From: Caldiserica bacterium UBA4770
Lineage (GTDB): Bacteria > Caldisericota > Caldisericia > Caldisericales > Caldisericaceae
DNA length: 17,109 nucleotides
Direction: 5' to 3'
Assembly (NCBI GenBank): GCA_002403335.1
Contig: DHHO01000020.1
Coordinates: 1 to 17,109 of the forward strand
The notes under the pieces were generated by a model. It was not told the DNA's origin, searched no databases, and saw nothing but the letters and a program-made list of their open reading frames with translations. Position numbers and translations under genes: made by a program. Positions 7,761 through 16,583 of this stretch are shown here, piece by piece. Each line of letters starts with the position of its first letter. Position 1 is the stretch's first letter.

Positions 7761-9446
7761 TTATATTACTTCACTTTTTGTCTTTCCGGAGAGTTCAGAA
7801 AGAAGGTCAATTACATCAATTACATTATATTCACTTTCAAGTGCCTTATTTCTCTTGAGAGATTTCCCCTCAAGGTTATAAAAGGTTCCTTCTCTTTCAA
7901 AACCATCTTTTGTTGCAATGAGAAGATCAATCTTCTCAGTTTCTTCGATCTCAAAAGGTGTAGCACAGATAACAAAAGCTTCGGGAAACCTCTCTCTTAT
8001 CTTTTTATGATCTTTGCCAAAGAAGAATACATTTTTTCCACTCTTCATTTCATATTTTATTCCATTCTTAATAAGACCAATAGTATTCGTCTCAAAAGGA
8101 AGCCAGAGATATTTTAATTCTCCTCGTTTAGTAAGCGTATCCCTTATAGTATCTGACAGAGCACTGAAGACGACGACAACGTCTTTCAAGCCCTTTGCTT
8201 TGTCGAATGCTTGCTCTATATCTTTAAAGGTAAAGACATTTTCCGTAATGCTGGTCAAACTATTAAATCCATCGTCGACAACGAAAAGTTTTGCTTTTTC
8301 TTCCCCAAGTACCCTTCTTTTGATCATTGAGCCCACCACACCGTAATCCTTGTTCAGGTCAACCCCGATTACAATGTAACCTTCCGCTTTTGAAAGTCCG
8401 GAAAGATCTGTTGAAGAGGGAATAGGAGGTTCTACAGGATTTATAGAATAGACGTTGTTTCCGAATACTTTCTTTATAAGGGCGAGTTCCTCGTTATAAA
8501 GAGAGCCGTCCACATATGCCACAGCATCGTCTCCAATTCTACTCCTTGCTATCTTTAATACTCCATCGAAATCGATCTTTCTGTAACCAAAATCATCCCG
8601 TATCTTTGATGCTAACAGACGTTTTCTCTCGTCGTAAAGCACTGAGTATCTTCCAAGTTTACAAAGGACTCCTCCATTAATAGGTGAATCCCAATCTCCA
8701 TACACCTTTATAATGAAATTGCTTCCAGATCTTCTATATACATTTATTCCGCAACCCAGCGGGCATATATCGCAGGTGGAAGGGATTATATCTGATTGGA
8801 CTTCTTTTCCAAGATATGCGGCTCTCTTATCCTTTATGGTTCCCGTAGGACAAATCTGGGCACAAAGACCGCAGGAAGTACAGGTTGATTCCCCCAAAGG
8901 CACATCAACATCTGCGATAATCATTGTATTAAAACCTCTATCTCTTTCTCCGAGCACAAAATGCCCTGCAAGTTCCGAACAAGCTCTTATACATCTTCTG
9001 CAAAGGATACACCTGTTGTGGTCAATGGTGAGGAATTTATGTGAATTATCAACAAGAAATTTTCTTTCATACGGAGGGAAATCAAAATGATCAAGGCCAA
9101 ATTCATATCCAAGATCTTGAAGCTCACAATCTCCGCTTGACTCACAATACATACAGTAATGATTTCTTTCACCAAAAAGTAGTTGCAGGTTTATATATCT
9201 TGCTTCCTTCACAAGAGGTGTGTCTGTCTGTATCTCCATTCCGGCAGCTACTGGCGTTACGCAGGAGGCCTTTAATGCCCCTCTATCCTCCACAACGCAC
9301 ATTCTGCAGTATCCCTTTGGAGCAAGGGGCTCAAAGTTACAGAGTGTGGGGATATGTATACCCAGCTCGTTTGCAACATCAAGAATTGTCTTTCCTGAAT
9401 CTACTTCAACTTCGTTTCCATTAAACTTTATTTTTATTCTTTCCAT
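7761..9446 (-). CDS. hoxU: HoxU/NuoG-like iron-sulfur electron-transfer subunit
   Basis: It relays electrons between HoxY and an unidentified partner. Numbered from the ATG at 9446 (561 residues), a plant-type [2Fe-2S] domain has Cys36, 47, 50 and 62. Next comes an NuoG/HoxU His-Cys3 cluster (NHYCMYC then GDC; His96, Cys98, 101, 107). Two ferredoxin-type [4Fe-4S] sites follow (CILCRRCIRAC at 146-156, CTSCGLCAQIC at 189-199). One more [4Fe-4S] of the molybdopterin-oxidoreductase N-domain type has Cys225, 228, 232 and 262. The last 300 residues look like a shrunken NuoG C-domain (FEREGTFYNLEGK), too short for a molybdenum enzyme. HoxU proper is only about 235-240 residues. A GTG at 9452 is an alternative start, but Shine-Dalgarno spacing (GGAGAGG) favours the ATG. 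Confidence 0.88.
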   Translation of the reverse strand: MERIKIKFNGNEVEVDSGKTILDVANELGIHIPTLCNFEPLAPKGYCRMCVVEDRGALKASCVTPVAAGMEIQTDTPLVKEARYINLQLLFGERNHYCMYCESSGDCELQDLGYEFGLDHFDFPPYERKFLVDNSHKFLTIDHNRCILCRRCIRACSELAGHFVLGERDRGFNTMIIADVDVPLGESTCTSCGLCAQICPTGTIKDKRAAYLGKEVQSDIIPSTCDICPLGCGINVYRRSGSNFIIKVYGDWDSPINGGVLCKLGRYSVLYDERKRLLASKIRDDFGYRKIDFDGVLKIARSRIGDDAVAYVDGSLYNEELALIKKVFGNNVYSINPVEPPIPSSTDLSGLSKAEGYIVIGVDLNKDYGVVGSMIKRRVLGEEKAKLFVVDDGFNSLTSITENVFTFKDIEQAFDKAKGLKDVVVVFSALSDTIRDTLTKRGELKYLWLPFETNTIGLIKNGIKYEMKSGKNVFFFGKDHKKIRERFPEAFVICATPFEIEETEKIDLLIATKDGFEREGTFYNLEGKSLKRNKALESEYNVIDVIDLLSELSGKTKSEVI

Positions 9447-9478
9447 TCTCACCCTCTCCTATAGATTTTATACAAACT

Positions 9479-10213
9479 TTAAATTAAGGAAATAATGTTT
9501 CTCAAATCTTTAGAGATATCGCTCTTTCTCAGTGCAATAAAGTCTCCATAAAGAGCCTCAATCCCTGGAAGGAACCTTATTCCTCCAAGGTATCTTATTT
9601 TTTCTTTCCTGCATTCTTCCTCAAGGAATGAATGTGTAGAAGTCTTCATGTTTTCGACAAGTCCGAGGATATTGGCTTTTTCCTCCTTGAGAAGGCCGAG
9701 GAGTTTTGAAACTGTTTCCCAAGAAATAAGAGCAGGACTTGAAACAAGTAGAAATTCTGACTGTCTTAAGAACCCCAGGATATCAAGAGTTATGTCTCCC
9801 AGCCCAGGGGGAGTATCAATTATAAGAAAATCGAGGTTACCCCATTTTGTAATTGTGAGGAGTTCAAGTGCCGCATCTGTTACCGCTTTGCCACGCATTG
9901 CAAATGGTCTGTTCTCTGTGAAATATACAATCGACATGAACTTCATTCTGTTTATTTCCACAGGTCTTAAACCATAATTTTCATCAGGTTCCATTTTTCT
10001 TGCATTAAGTATCAGATGTGTAGAGGGACCAAATAAGTCAAGGTCAAGCAGCCCAACCTTGAAGCCCGAATCGTCCAGAACAAGTGAAAGAAATGAAGAA
10101 ACAGTACTTTTTCCAACCCCTCCCTTCCCGCTACCCACGGCGATAATCCTTTTTACTCCCTGAAGAGAATCCTTAATACCATAAGTCCTTGGATCGATGC
10201 CTTTAGTCAACAT
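9479..10213 (-). CDS. Mrp/MinD-type ATPase, probable HypB substitute for nickel insertion
   Basis: The 244-residue product is a SIMIBI-class ATPase. It has a deviant Walker A (GSGKGGVGKST, residues 27-37), the Mrp-type DLDLFGPS, and a Walker B region LIIDTPPGLGD. The C-terminal CxxC pair of Mrp/NBP35 Fe-S carriers is missing, which argues against a cluster-scaffold role. Its ATG overlaps the end of hypA by 11 nt, and the hydrogenase genes follow 32 nt later. From established knowledge, Thermococcales lack classical GTPase HypB and use a Mrp/MinD-like ATPase (mmHypB, HypB_AT) that binds HypA and promotes nickel loading. No classical hypB is in this otherwise complete set, so I infer the same role here. 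A generic ParA/Mrp ATPase is the alternative. Confidence 0.82.
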   Translation of the reverse strand: MLTKGIDPRTYGIKDSLQGVKRIIAVGSGKGGVGKSTVSSFLSLVLDDSGFKVGLLDLDLFGPSTHLILNARKMEPDENYGLRPVEINRMKFMSIVYFTENRPFAMRGKAVTDAALELLTITKWGNLDFLIIDTPPGLGDITLDILGFLRQSEFLLVSSPALISWETVSKLLGLLKEEKANILGLVENMKTSTHSFLEEECRKEKIRYLGGIRFLPGIEALYGDFIALRKSDISKDLRNIISLI

Positions 10214-10601
10214 CTTCTATAAATATACCTCTTCCTTTCTTTACATCAAAATCCACACTACCACACTCTGGACAATGGATGTAAATGTGTAGAGTTTCGG
10301 GGATAAAATGAATTGCCTCTTTCTCTTCCTCGCTAAGTTTCGTAAAACTTTCATCATAAGGCCATGTGTATCCACATCTATTACATGTGAGGACTGCCTC
10401 TTCTTTTTTATATGTTATGGGGGTATTCTCAAGCACTGTTCCTTTTGAAAGTTCCTTTAAGGCGAAGTCAAAGATTTCCATGTCAATATTCTGCAGCTCC
10501 CCGATAAGGAGAATAATTTTTCCCACACTCTTTATGCCTTTCTCATCAGATAATGCAATTGTAGATTTTATAACAGCCTGTGCCAGTGCCCATTCGTGCA
10601 T
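10203..10601 (-). CDS. hypA: Hydrogenase nickel metallochaperone HypA
   Basis: HypA delivers nickel to the large subunit. The start must be the ATG at 10601, because the family needs Met1-His2 (MHEWALA) for nickel binding; the frame is open farther upstream without family similarity. The 132-residue product has zinc ligands CNRC (Cys73, Cys76) and CPEC (Cys110, Cys113). The 33 residues between the pairs are longer than in E. coli HypA. They include KEAIHFIPE, recalling the insertion in Thermococcales HypA, which contacts the Mrp-type HypB there. The C-terminal KKGRGIFI is also archaeal-like. It is the first gene of the run and overlaps the ATPase gene. No clear Shine-Dalgarno precedes the ATG. 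Confidence 0.93.
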   Translation of the reverse strand: MHEWALAQAVIKSTIALSDEKGIKSVGKIILLIGELQNIDMEIFDFALKELSKGTVLENTPITYKKEEAVLTCNRCGYTWPYDESFTKLSEEEKEAIHFIPETLHIYIHCPECGSVDFDVKKGRGIFIEDVD

Positions 10602-10787
10602 ACCATATTTTAATGATTTCGATATTAAAATCAAGAAAGGGAAATACCTCATTAAAAAGCTGCTTGAAGTAGGCTTCCTTTCTTGTGTTATTAAAAGAGG
10701 ATAGAAGTTATTGAACATGGCCTGTCCTTTTCAAGACAACGATGCTTATCGTAAAAGTACATTCCTCTCGCCTTACTGTTGAGCATA
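10602..10787. other. Intergenic region between the esterase gene and hypA
   Basis: This 186-nt gap lies upstream of hypA and downstream of the esterase, both on the minus strand. It holds a small hairpin (ACGAT/ATCGT around 10738-10752), which might attenuate or end the esterase transcript. I cannot find a convincing -35/-10 pair for hypA. A TTGATT-16-TAAAAT match sits too close to the ATG to give a leader. The open frame continuing upstream of hypA is not protein-like. No RNA gene is seen. Confidence 0.4.
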
Positions 10788-11720
10788 TCAATGAGATTCA
10801 AAGAATGCCCATATGACCTCACAGGCATCAATCTCGCTGCTTGTCTTTCCAATATAAGCTTCATCCCTGTATTGAACACCGCCTGGCCAGGTATGTCCTC
10901 CTCCTTCGATAGTGTACATTGCTACTTCTGTTTCTTTACTGCAATAAATTGTTTTTTTCACAGAAGTTCCATCCAGGGGGTCTCTGTCAATTTCTTCAAC
11001 CTTCTCAGGTGTTTCGGGACAACCATTATTAGATATCCAGTATTTTACAGTATCTTCAATTGAAAGAACCTTGCCGCTCATTCCTGCAATCCACCCTCCA
11101 TTATAAGGGACAATAGGGTCGCTATCTCCGTGAATAATAAGAATTGGTAAAGGTTTTGAGGGAGAGCAGGCCTTTGCCAGGTCCTCTGGCATGGGCAGGG
11201 CAACTGGGGCAACTCCTCTTAATCTTGAAGTGAGTTCACAGGCAAGGCGATATGTTAACCCCCCGCCATTTGATATCCCTGTTACATAAATATGGCTGGA
11301 ATCTATATTAAAGTCTTCAATAAGCTTATCCATCAGTGCGGATATGAAACCTACATCATCGATATTTTCTCGATGAGCCCTGTCTGATACATATGTCCTT
11401 CCATCATTCCAGTTCTTCTCGACACCGTCAGGGTAAACAACAATGAATTTCTCTTTATCTGCAAGTTTGTTGAATCCTTCCTTTGTAAGCCATGCAAATC
11501 TTTCCCCAGAGCTTCCGCTTCCATGCAGGGCAATTACAAGGGGTAATGAGTTTTCTCTTTCAAAGGAGGGGGGTAAGTGAAGTGTGTATGTCCTTTTAAG
11601 TCCATCCCATTGGATTGCCCCTGTGAGATTTAATGAATCGCTACTAATTCTTGTAGAGCAACCTGAGAAAAGAAATAAAATAAACCCGATAAGCAAGAAA
11701 AACCTTATCTTCTTTTTCAT
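10788..11720 (-). CDS. Lipoprotein esterase, PHB-depolymerase/LpqC-like alpha/beta hydrolase
   Basis: The 310-residue product is an exported serine esterase. A lipoprotein signal (KKKIRFF, hydrophobic core, lipobox LFSGC) predicts lipid attachment at Cys21. The alpha/beta-hydrolase parts are in order: oxyanion-region LHGSGSSG (66-72), nucleophile elbow GISNGGG with Ser150, acid Asp201 in GDSDPIVPY, and His276 in GGGHTWPGG. GGHTWPG is characteristic of the LpqC/PHB-depolymerase/feruloyl-esterase relatives. The natural substrate cannot be read from sequence; a short-chain ester or polysaccharide acyl ester is likely. The gene is not obviously tied to the hydrogenase operon and is divergent from the rRNA operon. 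A TATAAT on the minus strand at 11736-11741 may be its -10 box; no Shine-Dalgarno is evident. Confidence 0.88.
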   Translation of the reverse strand: MKKKIRFFLLIGFILFLFSGCSTRISSDSLNLTGAIQWDGLKRTYTLHLPPSFERENSLPLVIALHGSGSSGERFAWLTKEGFNKLADKEKFIVVYPDGVEKNWNDGRTYVSDRAHRENIDDVGFISALMDKLIEDFNIDSSHIYVTGISNGGGLTYRLACELTSRLRGVAPVALPMPEDLAKACSPSKPLPILIIHGDSDPIVPYNGGWIAGMSGKVLSIEDTVKYWISNNGCPETPEKVEEIDRDPLDGTSVKKTIYCSKETEVAMYTIEGGGHTWPGGVQYRDEAYIGKTSSEIDACEVIWAFFESH

Positions 11721-11920
11721 TACTGATAGTATAACATTATAACTATTACTTACAAAGTTTTTCAGAAGTACTATCCTTATGAATTCAAACCAATTTCATT
11801 TTTGGATATATCTTATTTCGTGCCTTTTTATTTTTCTTGTATCAATGAAATTTTTTCATGGATTGATCGACGAGACCAGGGTTTTATTTCAATAGATTTT
11901 TAATGGTGCAATTCGTTCTC

Positions 11921-11949
11921 TTGACTGGAATTGTTTTTTCTGTTAATAT
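11921..11949 (+). promoter_or_regulatory. rRNA operon promoter P1
   Basis: TTGACT at 11921-11926 and TAATAT at 11944-11949 are separated by exactly 17 nt, a good sigma70 promoter about 150 nt upstream of mature 16S. Confidence 0.6.
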
Positions 11950-11993
11950 AAAAGTGCAAAAGGCAGGATTGTGGGAAAATTTTAATATCCCTC

Positions 11994-12021
11994 TTGACAC
12001 AGAAATAAAATCTGTTATACT
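11994..12021 (+). promoter_or_regulatory. rRNA operon promoter P2
   Basis: A perfect -35 TTGACA (11994-11999) is followed after 16 nt by TATACT (12016-12021). An AT-rich tract (about 11976-11988) just upstream could act as an UP element. Transcription would start near 12028 and include the boxA-like site and the processing arm. Confidence 0.72.
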
Positions 12022-12056
12022 TACTATGCTTATAGTAGTAAGTGTAGGGAATGAGT

Positions 12057-12075
12057 GGATTGTACCTTGAAAACT
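12057..12075 (+). promoter_or_regulatory. boxA-like antitermination site in the rRNA leader
   Basis: GGATTGTACCTTGAAAACT is repeated exactly at 13784-13802 before 23S. It resembles the Gram-positive rrn boxA (TGTTCTTTGAAAACT type), which binds NusB-NusE to prevent premature termination of rRNA transcripts. The role is inferred from position, duplication and similarity. Confidence 0.6.
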
Positions 12076-12086
12076 AAACAGCGAAA
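12070..12086 (+). repeat. 5' arm of the 16S processing stem
   Basis: AAAACTAAACAGCGAAA is a perfect 17-nt reverse complement of 13726-13742, with partial extension outward. The pair brackets the whole 16S gene, as expected for the RNase III-type stalk that frees pre-16S rRNA. Confidence 0.8.
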
Positions 12087-12102
12087 GTAAGGCGTTAATT
12101 TT

Positions 12103-13666
<1,564 letters not shown>

Positions 13667-13725
13667 TAAGGAGCTTTTTAAAAGGTGTGTTTTTATACAA
13701 GTTTTCCGATCATTTTTGCTTTGCT

Positions 13726-13742
13726 TTTCGCTGTTTAGTTTT
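13726..13742 (+). repeat. 3' arm of the 16S processing stem
   Basis: TTTCGCTGTTTAGTTTT is the exact complement of 12070-12086. It lies 60 nt past the 16S 3' end and closes the long stem around pre-16S. Confidence 0.8.
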
Positions 13743-13783
13743 GAGGGCATAGTCCTCAGTGGTTCGAATTTTTTTGAAGGTTC

Positions 13784-13802
13784 GGATTGTACCTTGAAAA
13801 CT
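13784..13802 (+). promoter_or_regulatory. boxA-like site before 23S
   Basis: This exact 19-nt copy of the leader element at 12057-12075 lies just upstream of 23S, where bacterial rrn operons often repeat boxA. The segment that follows probably also forms the 5' arm of the 23S processing stem, whose partner would lie outside the window. Confidence 0.55.
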
Positions 13803-14351
13803 GCATGATGGTATAGTAAGTTAGTAAGAGCATATGGTGAATGCCTTGGTGCACGGAGCCGATGAAGGACGCAGCAAGCCTGCGATAGGCCACGGAGAGC
13901 TGCATAACAAGCTTTGACCCGTGGATATCCGAATGGGGAAACCCGTGAGAGGGAAACCTTTCACATCCTTGTCTGAATACATAGGGCAAGGAGGGGAAGC
14001 GAGGGAACCGAAAAATCCTAGTACCTCGACGAAAAGAAAGCAAAAGCGATTCCCTTAGTAGTGCGAGCGAATGGGGAGAAGCCTAAACCATCTATGTGTA
14101 TAAGCTGGCAGGCGTTGCATAGATGGGGTTGTAGGAAAGCTAATCCTTATCTGTCAATAAGGTATGGAGTAAGAAATGGACTTCATAGTGGAACACTTTG
14201 GAAAGAGTGACCGTAGAGGGTGATAGTCCCGTAGACGAAATGAAGTTCACTCCTATAGCTTTTCCTGAGTACCGCGGGGCACGTGGAATCCTGCGGGAAG
14301 CCAGGAAGACCACTTTCTAAGGCTAAATACTCCGGCAACCGATAGTGAAAA

Positions 14352-14383
<32 letters not shown>

Positions 14384-15844
14384 GGGAGGGGAGTGAAATA
14401 GAACCTGAAACCATATGCTTACAATGTGTAGGAGGGCTATGAAGTGGCAACACTTCAGCCTGACTGCGTGCCTATTGAAGTATGACCCAAGGAGTTAAGG
14501 GTAGTGGCAAGGTTAAGGGAAGAACCCGGAGCCGTAGCGAAAGCGAGTCTGAATAGGGCGTTAGTCGCTATCCTTAGACCCGAAACCAGATGGTCAACCC
14601 ATGGCCAGGGTGAAACAAGTGTAAGAGCTTGTGGAGGCCCGTACCGATTGGGGGAAAAAACTCATCGGATGAGCTGTGGGTAGGAGAGAAATTCTAACCG
14701 AATCTGGAGATAGCTGGTTCTCTTCGAAATGCATTTAGGTGCAGCGGTAGGTCATTGGCAAGTGGAGGTAGAGCACTGGATGGGCTAGGGGTCTTACCAG
14801 ACTTCCGAACCCAACCAAACTCCGAATGCCATTTGCTGTATCCTACCAGTGAGTCGGCGGATTCTAAGATCCGTCGTCGAGTAGGGAAACAACCCAGATC
14901 GTCTGCTAAGGTCCCTAAAATGAACTAAGTGTATCAAAGGAGGTGGAACTGCTTTGACAGCTAGGAGGTTAGCTCAGAAGCAGCTATCCTTCAAAGAGTG
15001 CGTAACAGCTCACTAGTCGAGTGGTTCTGCGCCGAAAATGTTCGGGACTAAGTTCATTACCGAAGCAGCGGGTTCAGAGAGTCTTCGGATTCTCTGAGCG
15101 GTAGGAGAGCGTTCCTATTGCAGAGAAGGTATACCGTAAGGAGTGCTGGAGCGATAGGAAGTGAGAATCTTGGGTTAAGTAACGAAAAGCAGGGCGAGAA
15201 TCCCTGCCGTCGTAAGTCTAAGGTTTCCTGGGGAAGGTTTGTCCGCCCAGGGTTAGTCGGGCCTAAGCCGAGGCCGAAAGGCGTAGGCGATGGATAACAG
15301 GTTAATATTCCTATACCATGCATCTTCCGTTATCAGGATGGGGTGGCGGAGAAGGATAGGTTAAGCGCGGTATTGGTTATCTGCGTCCAAGCCAGTAGGA
15401 GGTATCCGGAGGCAAATCCCTGGATACGTTAACTCTGAGAGGTGATGGGGAGCCGCAAGGCGAAGTAGCTGATTCCATACTCACGAGAAAAACCTCTAAC
15501 GAGGAAGATGTGTGTCCGTACCGCAATCCAACACAGGTAGACGAGGAGAACACTCCTAAGACGTACGAAAGAACCCTCTTTAAGGAACTCGGCAAAATTA
15601 CCCCGTAACTTAGGGAAAAGGGGTGTCTGGGAAGGTGTTGGTGACTTGCTCACCAGTGCGTTCCTGGATCACAGTAAACAGGCTCAAGCGACTGTTTAAC
15701 AAAAACACAGGTCTCTGCTAAGTCGTAAAGACGATGTATAGGGGCCGACGCTTGCCCGGTGCCGGAAGGTTATAGGGAGGGGTTAGTGGACTTCGGTCCG
15801 CGAAGCTCTGAACTTAAGCCCCGGTGAACGGCGGCCGTAACTAT

Positions 15845-16583
15845 AGAATGGACGCTGTAGTTATAAAACTTGGCTATATGCTGGAAAACCCGGTAAGTAT
15901 CTGGCACTACAAGAGCTTTTAGCTCCGTGAAAATGTGTCCAGTGCGGGCAATCAGCAGGAAAGACTTTTATGGAGTAGAAAATGGAAGAAAGAATTAATG
16001 TTCCTCAAAAAATTGGATGGCACTTTGCTGGATTTTCTGATGGGGAAGGAAGCTTTAATGTATCTCTAAAGAAAAGGGATGATTATAGGCTTGGTTGGAA
16101 AGTGGAGCTTTCCTTTAATGTTTCCCAGAAGGACAAAGTGATTCTTGCACTTTTTAAAGAGTATCTCGGATGTGGAACGCTGAGAGGAAGAAGTGACGGA
16201 GTTTGGTATTACGAAGTCACAAATATTAAAGACCTTTCAGAGAAAATTGTGCCTTTCTTTGAAAAATTTGGTTTCCTCTCGGCAAGGAAAAAGGAAGCAT
16301 TCTCTAAATTCAAAGACATTCTTGAGATAGTGAAAGATGGAAAACATCTTACAAACAAAGGTTTGAGAGAGATTGCAAGACTTCGAGAGCAAATAAATGA
16401 GGATAACTCAAAAAGAAAATATAATGCAGATGAAGTTAAGAACTCCATAAAAGAATCCTCAGAGACTATACGCCAGGCACCTTGTGAAAGTCAGGGTGAT
16501 GATATAGTCCGGTCTCCATAGCGATATGGAGGATCAGCCGGAGTTTGGTTGATCGCCATCAAATATAGATGGTAACATACACG
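15845..16583 (+). mobile_element. Group I self-splicing intron in 23S rRNA helix 69 (site L1917)
   Basis: The conserved helix 69 loop is split as TAACTAT | AACGGTCC, so a 739-nt insertion can be removed exactly. The 5' exon end (15838-15844, TAACTAT) pairs over 7 bp with GTAGTTA (15857-15863), with the required U-G wobble at the splice site. The intron ends in G. Other elements: P3 CTGGC (15901-15905) with GCCAG (16472-16476); P8 CACCTT (16478-16483) with AGGGTG (16493-16498); P7 GACTATA (16464-16470) with TATAGTC (16503-16509); P9 CTCCATA (16514-16520) with TATGGAG (16525-16531); then two more 3' hairpins. An endonuclease gene fills the P6 region. From memory, the same insertion site is used by introns in Coxiella and some cyanobacteria. 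Confidence 0.95.
15982..16521 (+). CDS. LAGLIDADG homing endonuclease encoded in the 23S intron
   Basis: These enzymes cut intron-less alleles at the insertion site and so spread the intron. The product is 179 residues with one LAGLIDADG helix (WHFAGFSDGEGSF, residues 13-25; Glu22 takes the catalytic acidic position). It should therefore act as a homodimer, like I-CreI. FNVSQKDKVILALFKEYLGCG (45-65) and WYYEVTNI (75-82) fit the beta-saddle and core, and KHLTNKGLREI (121-131) is the usual C-terminal segment. GGAG at 15972 lies 6 nt before the ATG. Residues from about 155 on are encoded by the ribozyme core (P7 to P9) and look non-conserved. Similarity to enzymes of bacterial 23S introns, such as those of Thermotoga and Coxiella, is likely but not tested. 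Confidence 0.92.
   Translation: MEERINVPQKIGWHFAGFSDGEGSFNVSLKKRDDYRLGWKVELSFNVSQKDKVILALFKEYLGCGTLRGRSDGVWYYEVTNIKDLSEKIVPFFEKFGFLSARKKEAFSKFKDILEIVKDGKHLTNKGLREIARLREQINEDNSKRKYNADEVKNSIKESSETIRQAPCESQGDDIVRSP

Larger units (their letters stand above)
11721..12102. other. Divergent intergenic region: esterase promoter side and rRNA operon leader
   Basis: The region holds two sigma70-type promoters toward the rRNA genes, a boxA-like site and the 5' arm of the 16S processing stem, each listed separately. Two short open frames (11779-11895 and 11903-12070, plus strand) encode hydrophobic peptides. They lack ribosome-binding sites and overlap promoter and leader elements, so I do not call them genes. 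Confidence 0.6.
13667..13814 (+). other. 16S-23S internal transcribed spacer without tRNA genes
   Basis: This spacer of about 148 nt holds the 3' arm of the 16S processing stem, a small hairpin (TGAGG/CCTCA, 13742-13758) and a second boxA-like site. There is no cloverleaf. GGTTCGAAT at 13761 resembles a tRNA T-loop, but no acceptor or anticodon stem accompanies it. Confidence 0.8.

Noticed and set aside
9479..10213. Annotation of the ATPase as a housekeeping Mrp/ApbC Fe-S carrier or ParA partition protein
   Set aside because: The Mrp CxxC is missing, there is no ParB or replication context, and it overlaps hypA inside a hydrogenase operon. Kept only as the less likely alternative.
10602..10718. 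39-residue upstream extension of the hypA frame
   Set aside because: It would bury the Met-His nickel-binding N-terminus, and its composition is not protein-like.
11779..12070. Two short plus-strand frames with hydrophobic peptides (38 and 55 residues), in different frames
   Set aside because: No ribosome-binding sites, no recognisable family, and they overlap the rRNA promoters, boxA and processing arm. A decayed membrane-protein gene is possible but unsupported.
13755..13775. tRNA-like T-loop GGTTCGAAT in the 16S-23S spacer
   Set aside because: No matching acceptor, D or anticodon stems within the spacer.
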